Part shown: one piece after another, positions 53,735-64,000 of the stretch | How the letters are laid out: every line of letters begins with the position of its first letter | Numbering within the stretch: position 1 is the first letter of the stretch | Assembly (NCBI GenBank): GCA_030710605.1 | Contig: CP092876.1 | Span: forward strand, 59,650,252 to 59,714,251 | Reading direction: 5' to 3' | DNA length: 64,000 nt | From: Cordylochernes scorpioides | Taxonomy: Eukaryota; Arthropoda; Arachnida; Pseudoscorpiones; Chernetidae | Notes under the pieces: generated by a model | What the model was told of the DNA's origin: nothing | The model's input: only the letters and a program-made list of their open reading frames with translations | The model's database searches: none | Program-made: the position numbers and the translations under genes

Positions 53735-54581
53735 TGGTAATTTAAACCAACAACCCCATACTGTGTATATAACTTATAATAAGATTGTCATGTTGTATAT
53801 AGAAACACATCTATAAATAATTATGCGCATGATTAATCTGTGTCATTGCATCGCCATATGTAATGTAATTTGTACAAAGTGGATAAATAAATAAAATCTG
53901 TAATAGATTTAAGAGTTGAGCTAAAGCAGAGATCGAGCATAGTATTGCCAAAACAACAAAGTCTAAAGATGGAAGTCATAAATCAGGTCGATTTACAATT
54001 CCCACAAACAAGGCCACCCACACTGTCACATGTGGTGGAATGCAGAGACCCCTCTCACACCTGGACATGCCAAGGCCCCCCTTTCTCAGAAACGCCCCTG
54101 TCACATAAGGTCGCCCCGTCTTTAACCTATAAATACATCACCTTACAGTGGCTTGACAGTTCAGTTCAGTTTAGTTTAGTTCACCCTTAGTGCAAGCCGC
54201 GTCGGTCGTATGTTATGTCGATCTCATCCAACATGTAGTTAGGAAGAACTCGTCTATCTCCATCTTTTCGCTCCTGGCTCAACTTTTATCTGTTAACGGA
54301 ACTTTCTTAGTGCAACTGTGTCTTCGTTTTTTGTGTGGATATCCCCAGCTTTCCACTCTGCCTCGACCACGACTGCCTGTATTTTGTGAGAACTTTTAAA
54401 GGTTTTCCAAGGTGCAGAGAGGTACTGGAAAACTCTACATCCTGACTGTTCCTCTCGGTCAACACAGTACAACATGAGCTACCAGGACTTCAACATTATT
54501 TCAGTAGTCGACAGGATATCTCTTATTACATGAGTCGACAGGATCTCATCACAGATAAGTCGACAGCAACTCATCATCACA
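53735..54581 (+). repeat. E2 5' LTR with three primer-site copies at its end
   Basis: A TATA box, CCTATAAATACATC, lies at about 54125. The last 80 bp hold motif copies at 54506-54517, 54533-54544 and a degenerate one at 54558-54569, before the real site at 54586. Each copy is preceded by a CA-ending LTR-terminus-like stretch. Confidence 0.85.
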
Positions 54582-54611
54582 TTTAAGCCGACAGGATGAC
54601 TAAAACGAAGG

Positions 54612-55025
54612 ATGACACAACGAAGAGGTAAGAAGACTGTTCAGATAGGAAGCGAGAAAGAGCGAAGATGGAGGAACAAGCCCGACCATTCCAACGAAAC
54701 GTCCAAGCAATCTCTCCCCAAGATATTTACGGAAGAAACGCCGCCCCAACGGACTTCCGCATACCCGCTAACCGATCGCCAACGCCAGGAGCAAGCTGAC
54801 CACCCCAACGACACAGCCGAAAATCCCACAAGACATGGAAACCGAGCAGCGATGTGGCCCAAACCCTGTGAGAAGTTCTTCACCTTCGACCTGACATCGT
54901 CGAGACAATGCTCAAGGCAACAACCTGCAAATCAACTTCACAAAATCTACAAGCTTCTACAAGTCCAACATGGAGCGACTTTCACGTCAACAGGAAAACA
55001 ACCAAAGAACACGTCTCCTGATTGA
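54612..55025 (+). CDS. Short basic ORF in the E2 leader
   Basis: 137 codons starting 14 nt after the primer site (MTQRRGKKTVQIGSEKERRW) and rich in Arg, Gln and Asn. It stops shortly before the splice donor. No domain is visible. It may be a vestige of Gag. The matching E1 region is disrupted, which argues against a conserved protein. Confidence 0.3.
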   Translation: MTQRRGKKTVQIGSEKERRWRNKPDHSNETSKQSLPKIFTEETPPQRTSAYPLTDRQRQEQADHPNDTAENPTRHGNRAAMWPKPCEKFFTFDLTSSRQCSRQQPANQLHKIYKLLQVQHGATFTSTGKQPKNTSPD

Positions 55026-58000
55026 ACTATCTTCAAAACTGTAAGTTTTAAAACCTACCTTAACTTTATCCTAAAGTTCAAAACTTGATTCCCCATAAAT
55101 TTTGTATTTATATTTTCACTTTAAGCATTTAAAATCAATTTTTACCTTGTTATATATATCATTATTTATTCAATTTTTAAAACTTTCACACTCTCATTTA
55201 TCAAAAGTTTACTTTAATTTTAATTAAATATAAAATTTCAATTTATTACTCTCAAATTTACTTTAAAAAAAAATTTCGCCCATCACGCATTTTTACTAAT
55301 TTACTAATCTTACATGCCTTTCCTAAATTTACCTAAAATGGCATTACCCAAAGCTACGACTTGAAAAAAAAAATCATTATTATTATTTTTTTAAAATCTC
55401 ATTCATCATAATTCTCAACTTATTTTTGTTTTACTTATTAGTTATCTTTATACAAAAGACCAATATCTTTATCAATTCTTAAAATTTGGTAATGTTCACC
55501 ATTTTAAGTAAGCGCCCAATTTAAATTATTTGTAACTCTCACGACATTGCCCTTTTACAAGAATCATTTTAACGCTACCATAATCAACGATGTGAAAAAT
55601 ATATTCAAATCTTAAATGTAAATTAGCATAGGTGAAACGCATTTTTTTTTAATTGCAAAAATCGGAAGATACAATATCTTCAAAAACGCCACTAGGGAAA
55701 ACAACATTTTATTCTAACTTAGATACACTCCCTCGTCTCTACTTTTTACATGCATAATTAAGCATCAATAAATCTCTCTCAACAAATGTTACAACACTCA
55801 CACATCAATTTATACAATTGGCAACAATTTTTAGTGCGCGACTTAACACACAAATCCAAATCTTGAGCCACACAAGCCTCCACTTAACTCTATATCGTCG
55901 CCACAATAAAATAATTTCACATTAAACTTGCCAAATCCACTAACAGTCAAATATTCTCTCGATGTGTTTCATACAACAACCACCCATGACTTTATTAAAT
56001 TTGTTATTCATGGTGAAACAGGTTAGATTTTGTGCCAAACTAAGACTTCACGTGACACCTTTTTATTCACATTTCTCACTCCGTGTCACAGTGCCACACC
56101 ACAAAACTTTTTCACTTTTCAGGCCAAAGACGCCCTTCACGCCTGTGACACCACAATTCACCCCAAAGCGTGTCCACGTCGAAAGTCGCACTTTCACCAC
56201 ACATCTAAACCTGACATCACCTAATAACATTTTTTCTAAGTCTAACTAACTTCGAAACACAACAATTACGAACATCGAGAAAACTATATTTTCAAATAGG
56301 CAAGAAAATTGCCAAACTTCATCAAAAGAAGAGAGAGAAAATCAGTTTCAAGTAAGACAGAAAATAAACACCCCGCACGTGTGACCACCCCAAAAATAGA
56401 ATTTCCGTGAAAAAAAAAAAGGGGGGAAGTGGACGCCCTTTATGACGTCACTCCCTTGGTCACTATTATCTTTTGAGAATATCTTTGGACATGCCCTCTC
56501 TTCCCCCTCAAGGCAGATCTTCTTGACCGCTAGCTTCATGACGCCATTTTGAACACATGTGTCACACTACTCATTTAGATTTCCTCGAGAATCTCACAAA
56601 TCTCACCAACGAGATATCACAACACAACATACATTAAACATTTTACATGTTAATTGATAACACCAATTAAAACAATTTGGTTAAGTCTTATATAGACTTT
56701 TTAACGCGAAAGAGAAATCATTCTCTACATACCAGCATTGAGGACAAACGAAAAGATCATTTCACGTATTCCCAGTTTCAGAGTCATAGAAACACCGATG
56801 TTACCAAAGGGATATAATCTAGTCACACACCACAACTGTAACTTTTCGTCAAAAGAGACAATTTTTGTTCAATTTTACACTACTTAAAATTTATCCAATC
56901 ATTAATAACCTTCAATTATATTATAAATTTTGTATAAAATCTTGAATAATTATTCTTATTCTTACCTTTCAATTATATAAACAAATTTTTTAATCCAACA
57001 TTTAAAAAAAAAAAAAACCTTAATCAAATTTACTTTTATTTTTCATGATATTATTTTAGTATTGTAAAACATCTAATTGTTTCAAAAATTATTTTTATTT
57101 TATTATTTATTATATATTTTATATATTACAGGTTTAATTTTTCCACTTACACTTTTTGTACCCGCAATCATATTTCTATATTTCTATTCACTATATTTTA
57201 TTTGTTTAAATACCTTTATTATCTGACAAAGTTTATCATCCACTATCGGGCATCTACAACAATCGTTTTCAACAATCATATTCTTTAACCCATCCCCTAT
57301 ATTTTTCATCACTATCTTTTCAGTCATTGCGTCACATCAATGTAGAAAAACGACAGCACTGCTTGACAATTTATTTTTTGATTTCGTAATTCAACAAACG
57401 CCTTGAACACAGTTCCCCAGACTTACAAATCCAAACTTCTGGTTTGAACAAGCTTCAAGAGTTTATTTCATTTCATCCGCAGAGCAAATCACCAACGCAT
57501 ACACAAAGCCTTCACTTTTTCAACTTTCAACTTTTTTTTTTCAGCTCTAGCGGACCACATTCAACCTTTGATTTCGAGTCAAGTCAGATCACCTACTGTC
57601 GCTACAATTCTACTTATCGCATGGCTCTATTTCACTCCTTTCTCAATCATATTAATAAGCAACTTTTCTTCAACAACTTTTAACCCAATAATCCTAAAAT
57701 TGTGACAAAACACTGTAACCCTTATATAGGATCGCAAGTGAAACATTGCCAAGGAAGACAGCTCAAGTCTATATCCTCGCTTTGCACCTGGATCTGAGTA
57801 TTTGGTTTACATGAGCACTTCTAACAATTACATATTCTTCAACAACTTTTCAACCCAATAACACTACAATTGTGACAAACCACTGTTACCCTATACAGGA
57901 TCACAAGTGAAACATTGCCTAGGAAGACGCTCAAGTCCATATCCTCGCTTTGCACCTGGACCTAAGTATTTGATTGCATGTGTAATCTCACAATTGCTTA

Positions 58001-58273
58001 TTCTTTAACTACTAACCCTGTCCAACGCCCACCAATATTCTCTTAGAATGTGAATTTTTATGTCATCATTTTATTTTAATCATCTTTTTTGTTAATCAAA
58101 CACAATGTCATTTTTATTTCACTTTTATATATCCAACAAATATCATCTTGTTATAGCCCTTTTTAACCCTCACAGTTTAAATTAATTAAAAGAAATTTTA
58201 ATTACTTACCTGTGTTAGAGAGGCTTTACCCGCCTAAACCCGGATAAACCCTTTCACTCCCGGGGCCCATCTA

Positions 58274-59116
58274 TGGTAATTTAAACCAACAACCCCATAC
58301 TGTGTATATAACTTATAATAAGATTGTCATGTTGTATATAGAAACACATCTATAAATAATTATGCGCATGATTAATCTGTGTCATTGCATCGCCATATGT
58401 AATGTAGTTTGTACAAAGTGGATAAATAAATAAAATCTGTAATAGATTTAAGATTTGAGCTAAAGCAAAGATCGAGCATAGTATTGCCAAAACAACAAAG
58501 TCTAAAAATGGAAGTCATAAATCAGGTCGATTTACAATTCCCACAAACAAGGCCACCCACACTGTCACATGTGGTGGAATGCAGAGACCCCTCTCACACC
58601 TGGACATGCCAAGGCCCCCCTTTCTCAGAAACGCCCCTGTCACATAAGGTCGCCCCGTCTTTAACCTATAAATACATCACCTTACAGTGGCTTGACAGTT
58701 CAGTTCAGTTTAGTTTAGTTCACCCTTAGTGCAAGCCGCGTCGGTCGTATGTTATGTCGATCTCATCCAACATGTAGTTAGGAAGAACTCGTCTATCTCC
58801 ATCTTTTCGCTCCTGGCTCAACTTTTATCTGTTAACGGAACTTTCTTAGTGCAACTGTGTCTTCGTTTTTTGTGTGGATATCCCCAGCTTTCCACTCTGC
58901 CTCGACCACGACTGCCTGTATTTTGTGAGAACTTTTAAAGGTTTTCCAAGGTGCAGAGAGGTACTGGAAAACTCTACATCCTGACTGTTCCTCTCGGTCA
59001 ACACAGTACAACAAGAGCTACCAGGACTTCAACATTATTTCAGTAGTCGACAGGATATCTCTTATTACATGAGTCGACAGGATCTCATCACAGATAAGTC
59101 GACAGCAACTCATCAT

Positions 59117-59120
<4 letters not shown>
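58274..59120 (+). repeat. E2 3' LTR
   Basis: 847 bp, followed directly by a TA run of about 30 bp. Confidence 0.88.
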
Positions 59121-59149
<29 letters not shown>

Positions 59150-59155
<6 letters not shown>

Positions 59156-59330
59156 CGGGAATCAGACAATAACTCTAAAAAATATTTGATACACAGTGAC
59201 CTTTATTGAAGAGATACGAGATAACCAAGTGTGAACAAAATTGACTCTGTCTCCTTAAAAAATATATATACAGCCGACCGCCGACATCAAAGACTTTCCA
59301 ATTAAGTTTTGTCCATGAGTGTGTATATAC
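59150..59330. mobile_element. MITE, family T
   Basis: It contains ACAGTGACCTTTATTGAAGA, GATAACCAAGTGTGAACAAA and the terminal TAAGTTTTGTCCATGAGTGT. It adjoins the TA run next to E2. Confidence 0.7.
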
Positions 59331-59334
59331 AGTA

Positions 59335-60905
59335 ATATATACAATATTACATAACGATGGAAGATCTTCCACCTTGAGAGAGTACTCCTTCAGACAAGAA
59401 GGGGGTACATGAACCCTCTTCAGTTCTATGCTGCGGAAATTCTTGTATATGCAGGTCTTGGCGGACGCCATGAAGGACAGGGCGTCGTCACCCAGGCCTC
59501 GCCCGAAGACCTAGTCCTGTAGGTCAGGGGGCCACAGGATTATGGGCCCCCCGGATGGGATGTCTTACTCAATGGCAGGACCAGTCGCTGAACCCACGGG
59601 CAACGCAGGACTGCCGGACCGGCATAGGAGCGGGATGGGACAAGGTGTGCATAGCCAGTCTCACTGCCACGTCTGCGTTGTGGCCGGAAAAGGCTCAGTG
59701 CAGGAGCGATGACCAACCGATAGCGATAGGGAAGTCTAGATGAGTCGTCCACCTTTACAGAAGTTGGGTGATGGGCGGGCAGCCAGGCGCAGGCGCTCCA
59801 AAAACGGCAGGCAGTGCAGGTTGTGACTTGCGAGAACAGCGTAGCCGTCCCGCGCAGCACTATAGCTTCCCCGATGGTGCTAACGTGGAAGGTCCCGCAC
59901 AAGTTCTCCTCAGCCAGATGCTGGCAGAAGCTGGTCGAAGACGCAGCGCTTTGGGCAAGTGAGGGGATCAGTAGGGCTTACGAAGTCCTCAACCAAAGCG
60001 CCGACCTACCACGCAGGAACCAGAAGGTCGGGTGGCCGGAGGAAACAGCAGCCCCCGATAATGGGGAGGTCCAGGAGCTGGGGCGAAGTCAGAGCGAGGT
60101 GGTCCAACGCCAGGATGTCAGTAACCGTCTCCCATATCTTGAGCAGCCGGTGACGGCCCAGGCGGGTGCAAGGACCCAGATAAAAGGAGTAAGGCCACGC
60201 GCCGCTCTCAAATAGCCAGGCGTAAGAGCTGTGGCAGCCACTCAGTGCGGCCTACACACCTTTGAAACACGACAATCGGAGATAGGTCCCTATGTCAATG
60301 AGCCCAAACCTCCTAGAAAGACAGGCCTCGCCAAGACACTCCCGGGCAAGCAGGCGGTGCGCTCTGGACCCCAGATGAACTACAATATACGGCCTGGATC
60401 TTGTGGAAGGTAAAGTCAGTGGGAAGGTAGCCATGGATGTGGACCACAGGGATTGGCGCCTTTGGCTCGACTGAGGAGAGAGGTCGCGGATGTAGGATAC
60501 CCACCTCGCTATGGCAGCCTCCAACAGAACCAGGAGATGGTCTTGGGCGGATGTTAACGATCCCGACGTGATTATGCAGCCCAGAACCTTCAGCAGCTAC
60601 GACGACCAAAAGATGCCTAGCGGTGCATCTTTGCGGGCACGCTAAACGCCGCACCATGGGCGCCTGCTCTTTATGAAATTCACTTTAATGCCAGAGGCGC
60701 GCCGGAAGTCCTCAAAGATGGAATTCATTACACCTTAATGCTTCTCTCGGAGGATGAGCAAGACGATATCGTCGGCGTAAGCGAAGACGTCCCAAGGGTC
60801 GAGCGCTTGCTCAAGGCGCTGCAGGAGAGGACGCATGTCCAGTGGGCGCAGTGGTAGGTATAGCTGCGCTGGTGTTGTGAGCGTCTGCCCGGATATACCT
60901 TCCAT
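59335..60905 (-). pseudogene. Tx1-like LINE, second decayed copy
   Basis: Minus-strand remnants include FAYADDIVLLILRE (about 60755-60790, reverse transcriptase), LLARECLGEACLSRRFGLID (about 60280-60350), matching the distal block of the copy at 24 kb, and a C-terminal piece (MASAKTCIYKNFRSIELKRV, 59410-59471). It is GC-rich with many frameshifts, and is 5'-truncated near the conserved YADD. Confidence 0.7.
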
Positions 60906-61039
60906 ATCACAAAATTCTAAGGAAGAAAATGGGATTCACTATAAGAGGAAACCAAACGGAAATCCTTGGAAATTTGTACCACAAAGTAGAACAAATGAAA
61001 TAATAATATAATACCGTGGTTGTATGCTTTTGGCCATTT

Positions 61040-61130
61040 AGGAATCGCAAGAAGAAAACCTTCCATTTGAAAGAGTTGGTATAGATTTCGTAGGCCTTCA
61101 TACTTCCACAAAAACTAAGAATAAATAGAG
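61040..61130 (+). pseudogene. Gypsy integrase fossil
   Basis: PFERVGIDFVGLHTSTKTK on the plus strand matches the start of a gypsy integrase core around its first catalytic Asp. It is a short, isolated piece beside the LTR of the next element and opposite to it in orientation. Confidence 0.65.
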
Positions 61131-61157
61131 TCTTGACAAACTTACCATACAAGATAT

Positions 61158-61380
61158 TGTAACGTTTTATTTTTGCTTTAACTTTTTAAGAAATGTTTTA
61201 TTTTAAATCTTTATCTAATTTGTTTGTTTGTTTTAAATAAAGAGGCAAATTTACCATGTTGTTGTTCTTTTGTTTATTAATTGTTCTTTTTTTCCAATGA
61301 TGATAAGAGTTATTGATCACACATTAAAAATCAATGAAAGACCAATTACAAAATTAATTACAAAATTCAGAAACGTGTCA
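61158..61380 (-). repeat. Short 3' LTR of the second gypsy element
   Basis: On the minus strand TGACACGTTT...AAACGTTACA, 223 bp with inverted ends. It lies directly behind GAGGGATA, a polypurine tract, 20 bp after the pol stop. The partner LTR is outside the window, so the call rests on ends and position. Confidence 0.65.
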
Positions 61381-61400
61381 TATCCCTCGGCTTGAAGGAT

Positions 61401-63440
61401 TTATTTTCGCAAAATAAATGGTTTCAATTGTGACACATGAACTTTAACCAAGGAGGAATCATCTTTCAATAATTCACACGTAACACTAGATATTATTCTT
61501 GTTATTTGAAAAGGACCCTCATACTTTGGGGATGTTTTGACCATACTTGGATCATTACTAGCTATTTTACGAAGGACCAGATCACCAACTTTGAATGACG
61601 ACTGCGGATGTTTTGCATCGTGTCGTGCTTTCCACTTTTCTCTATGCTTTGCGCTATTTTCTATTGCTTTCTTCCTTGCATTTTCTATGGTGAAATGTGG
61701 TGATTCAGAAAATTCTGGTATTGCACAATCACCAAAAAGTAGGAAATTTGGAGAAAACCCAGTGACATCATGGGGTGTGCTATTATAATCTTTCACAATT
61801 TTGGCAAGTAATGATGACCATTTTAGTCTTGGATTCTCTTGAAGGTTTGTTCTTAATTTGGTGAGTATAGTGTCATTCATCTTTTCACACAGTCCACTAC
61901 TCTGCGGATGATATGGCGTCGAATAGGTGTGTTGAACTTGATGCTCATTCAAAAACTTGTTAAATTCTTTTGATGTAAAATTCTTTCCGTTGTCGGTTAA
62001 AATACATTTGATTTGGGGAACAGTTCTGTTGATTTTGTCTAAACATTGAATTACTGCTTGAGAAGTGTTGGTGACAGTAGGGAAAGCCCAAACAAATCTT
62101 GTTAGGTGGTCAATTATTACTTGAATGTATTTGTGCTTGGTTTCATTTGCTGCAGAGCCTAGCACAATAGTATCCATTGATATTAATTCCAGTGGTTTCA
62201 GATCAGAGTTTGGTGCAACATATTCTCCAATAAATGGTTTATGACTGCATTTAGTTATTTGACATATTTTACATGAGCGAACATAGTCTTTGATGCATCT
62301 GATAGCATTCGGCCACCAATAAAATGGTGTTATCAATCTTACTGTCTTGTTAACTGAGGGGTGAGAATGATTATCGTGGTATTCTTTGAGAATTTCTTCT
62401 TGGAATGATTCTGGAACAACTGTTTTTAGAACTCCATTATGTTTCACCATAATAAGATCTCTATGAATATGAGAGTTCTTTACAAAACTGAGATCCGCTT
62501 TTTGTTGGTGTAGTCGAAGAGTGGGGATTGATATATGAAATGACACTGGTGATCTTGACAATGCATCAACATGCGTTTGCTTTGATCCTGATCTGTGAAC
62601 TATTTTCATTGACTTGGTTGATAATTCAATTATCCATCGGAGATATTTTGCCTTTGGTTTCTTTACGTTGAAGAGCCATTCCAAAGCCGAATGATCTGTA
62701 ATGACTTCAAATGTATTGTTCTCAAGATAAACTTCAAAGTATTCAACTGATTGAACTACAGCAAAGCATTCCAACTCAAATGCAGAATAGTTCTGTTGAT
62801 GTGGTAGAAGTTTCCCTGAATAATAGGAAATTACATGTTCTTGATTATCATTTCCAATTTGAGCTAAAATAGCACCAATTCCCAGTTTAGATGCATCTGT
62901 ATAAAGCTTACATGGTAATGAAGGATCATATGTAGAAAGAACTGGATCTGTGGATAAATGAGACTTTAGTTCCTGAAATGATTTGTTAACTTCAGTAGTC
63001 CATTTGAATAACTTATTTTTTCTTGTGAGGCTTGTTAAAGGATCTGCAATTTCACTAAATTTAGGAATAAATTTCCTGTAGTAACCTGCTAAACCCAAAA
63101 ACTGCCTTACTTGCTTCACTGTTTTAGGTTGAGGGAACTCATTTATTGCCTTTGATTTTTCAGGGTCAGGTTTAATCTTGTTATGTCCTATGATATGACC
63201 TAAATATCTTATTTCTTGTTTTGCAAAGGAGCATTTCTTCAACTTGAGTTTGATATTGTTTTCTTTAAGCTTGTCAAATATTTTCTTCATGAGTTCAATA
63301 TGATCTTTAAAAGTACTGCTGTAAATTAGAATATCATCTTGATAATTACAAACACCGTTCCAAAGAAGATTTCCAATAATATGCTGAATTATTCGCTTAA
63401 AAGTACTTGGAGCATTTTTCAAGCCAAATGGCATAACCAA
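61401..63440 (-). CDS. Second gypsy Pol: reverse transcriptase (distal), RNase H, integrase
   Basis: The frame begins in the reverse transcriptase (VMPFGLKNAPSTFKRIIQ) and holds NYQDDILIYSS, where YxDD is YQDD, then RNase H (LYTDASKLGIGAI, FELECFAVVQSV, ITDHSALEWL), integrase zinc region (CKICQITKC) and core (LISMDTIVLG, LTDNGKNFTS, SSGLCEKMND), ending with KVGDLVLRK and SQLKPFILRK. Integrase catalytic residues are present. The first part of reverse transcriptase is in another frame (63419-63973). Confidence 0.9.
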   Translation of the reverse strand: MVMPFGLKNAPSTFKRIIQHIIGNLLWNGVCNYQDDILIYSSTFKDHIELMKKIFDKLKENNIKLKLKKCSFAKQEIRYLGHIIGHNKIKPDPEKSKAINEFPQPKTVKQVRQFLGLAGYYRKFIPKFSEIADPLTSLTRKNKLFKWTTEVNKSFQELKSHLSTDPVLSTYDPSLPCKLYTDASKLGIGAILAQIGNDNQEHVISYYSGKLLPHQQNYSAFELECFAVVQSVEYFEVYLENNTFEVITDHSALEWLFNVKKPKAKYLRWIIELSTKSMKIVHRSGSKQTHVDALSRSPVSFHISIPTLRLHQQKADLSFVKNSHIHRDLIMVKHNGVLKTVVPESFQEEILKEYHDNHSHPSVNKTVRLITPFYWWPNAIRCIKDYVRSCKICQITKCSHKPFIGEYVAPNSDLKPLELISMDTIVLGSAANETKHKYIQVIIDHLTRFVWAFPTVTNTSQAVIQCLDKINRTVPQIKCILTDNGKNFTSKEFNKFLNEHQVQHTYSTPYHPQSSGLCEKMNDTILTKLRTNLQENPRLKWSSLLAKIVKDYNSTPHDVTGFSPNFLLFGDCAIPEFSESPHFTIENARKKAIENSAKHREKWKARHDAKHPQSSFKVGDLVLRKIASNDPSMVKTSPKYEGPFQITRIISSVTCELLKDDSSLVKVHVSQLKPFILRK

Positions 63441-63973
63441 AAATTCATAATGCCCGTCATTTGTAATGAAAGCAGTTTCTTCACAGGGTCTGGATGTATT
63501 TCAACATGCCAATAGCCCCATGCTATGTCAAGTGTTGTGAAGTATTTCGCATTATGTAAGCGATCAAACATATCTTGGATGTATGGAAGAGGCTGCTTGT
63601 CATCAATTGTAATTGCATTCAGTTTTCGGTAATCTATGCACATCCTTTGTGAACCATCCTTTTTAGAGACCAACACTACGGGGAAGGCCCAAGGTGGCTG
63701 AGATTCTCTTATTAGTCCCTTTTTACTCAATTCTTCAACTTGTCTTTTTATTTCATCATATTCGGCAAGTGGTCTTCTATATGGTCTACAACTGATGGGT
63801 GGATGTTCAATTGTATGGATCTTGTGTTGAACAGCAATCCTTCCGATGTCAGTTTCATGCTGGCTGAACAATGCTTGATTTTCTTTAAGTAATTGATTAA
63901 GCTCTTTTTGCTGAACAGATGGAAGATGCGTTTCAGGAGATATATAAAAACATTCATTTCCTTTAACATACAC
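63419..63973 (-). CDS. Second gypsy Pol: reverse transcriptase (proximal)
   Basis: The frame contains the linker after protease and fingers/palm motifs MCIDYRKLNAITIDDKQPLP and YFTTLDIAWGYWHVEIHPD, with the first catalytic Asp in LDIAWGYW. It diverges after HPDPV (about 63485), where one base appears to be missing relative to the downstream frame. It continues upstream past the window. Confidence 0.88.
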   Translation of the reverse strand: MYVKGNECFYISPETHLPSVQQKELNQLLKENQALFSQHETDIGRIAVQHKIHTIEHPPISCRPYRRPLAEYDEIKRQVEELSKKGLIRESQPPWAFPVVLVSKKDGSQRMCIDYRKLNAITIDDKQPLPYIQDMFDRLHNAKYFTTLDIAWGYWHVEIHPDPVKKLLSLQMTGIMNFWLCHLA

Positions 63974-64000
63974 CGCTTTGTCTTTTGTGTCAATTATTAA

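Larger units (their letters stand above)
53735..59120 (+). mobile_element. Non-autonomous LTR retrotransposon E2
   Basis: Two 847-bp LTRs (TGGTAATTT...CATCATCACA) with about five differences flank a 3.7-kb interior. TA runs lie on both sides. The primer site is AGCCGACAGGAT (54586-54597). A splice donor (GTAAGT, 55041-55046) and an acceptor (CAG ending at 58175) enclose about 3.1 kb. The 3' LTR is preceded by CCCGGGGCCCATC. The interior aligns in patches with E1 and has a tandem duplication of about 170 bp at 57680-58020. There is no pol. Confidence 0.85.
61158..64000 (-). mobile_element. Second gypsy element, running past the window end
   Basis: The 3' LTR and most of pol are present; protease, gag and the 5' LTR lie beyond 64000. 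One frameshift interrupts reverse transcriptase. Confidence 0.88.

Noticed and set aside
59540-60413. Plus- and minus-strand ORFs of 60-130 codons in GC-rich sequence
   Set aside because: Apart from the pieces cited for the Tx1-like LINE, they are shadow frames of that decayed element.

Overview
The window is eukaryotic, almost certainly from an invertebrate animal and most likely an arthropod. The reasons are spliced host exons with GT/AG introns, a U2 snRNA fragment, and a mix of copia, gypsy, Penelope, Tx1-like and other LINEs, mariner, Tc1, pogo-type MITEs and Helitron ends in AT-rich DNA. I cannot name the species. No bacterial-type operons, rRNA genes or CRISPR arrays are present.

Host gene (minus strand, about 0.6-35.9 kb). 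Four exons fit one reading frame: a start exon (35811-35862) beside a GCGCATGCGC palindrome, an 81-nt exon (19907-19987), a 19-nt microexon (14078-14096) and a 1.9-kb exon (620-2556) encoding a disordered, lysine-rich, probably nuclear protein with about 13 ten-residue Thr/Pro repeats. The gene runs off the left edge. I do not recognise it. Its three introns (about 11.5, 5.8 and 15.8 kb) are packed with mobile DNA.

Intron content, left to right: a non-autonomous LTR element E1 (3288-8451, +), a second one E3 (8570-12367, -), a pogo-type MITE, a Helitron end, a 242-bp direct duplication, a nearly intact copia element (14795-19443, -), several hairpin MITEs, a Tc1 remnant, a Tx1-like LINE (about 23.8-26.8 kb, -), a Helitron end, a tRNA-like sequence, a 73-bp satellite, a Penelope-like element (about 29.8-31.5 kb, -) and a 64-bp satellite of roughly 37 copies.

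Right of the host gene (36-64 kb): a 5'-truncated LINE with a 15-bp target-site duplication (36547-38190, -); a mariner (38523-42269, -) broken by a composite of LINE and LTR pieces; a full gypsy element with two 659-bp LTRs (42283-50250, -); an LTR fragment carrying a MITE; a third non-autonomous LTR element E2 (53735-59120, +); a second Tx1-like LINE copy; and a second gypsy element (61158 to past the window end, -).

The most unusual signal is shared by the gypsy-type elements. All carry the same putative primer-binding motif, AGTCGACAGGAT, just inside the 5' LTR, not preceded by the usual TGG. In three families this LTR-end/primer-site junction is repeated in tandem, as if the LTR boundary had crept outward by re-priming. 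E1, E2 and E3 have coding-poor interiors that are related in part, while E3 has an unrelated LTR. In E1 and E2 the interior is bounded by splice-like sites. They and the gypsy element sit in or beside TA-rich target sites.
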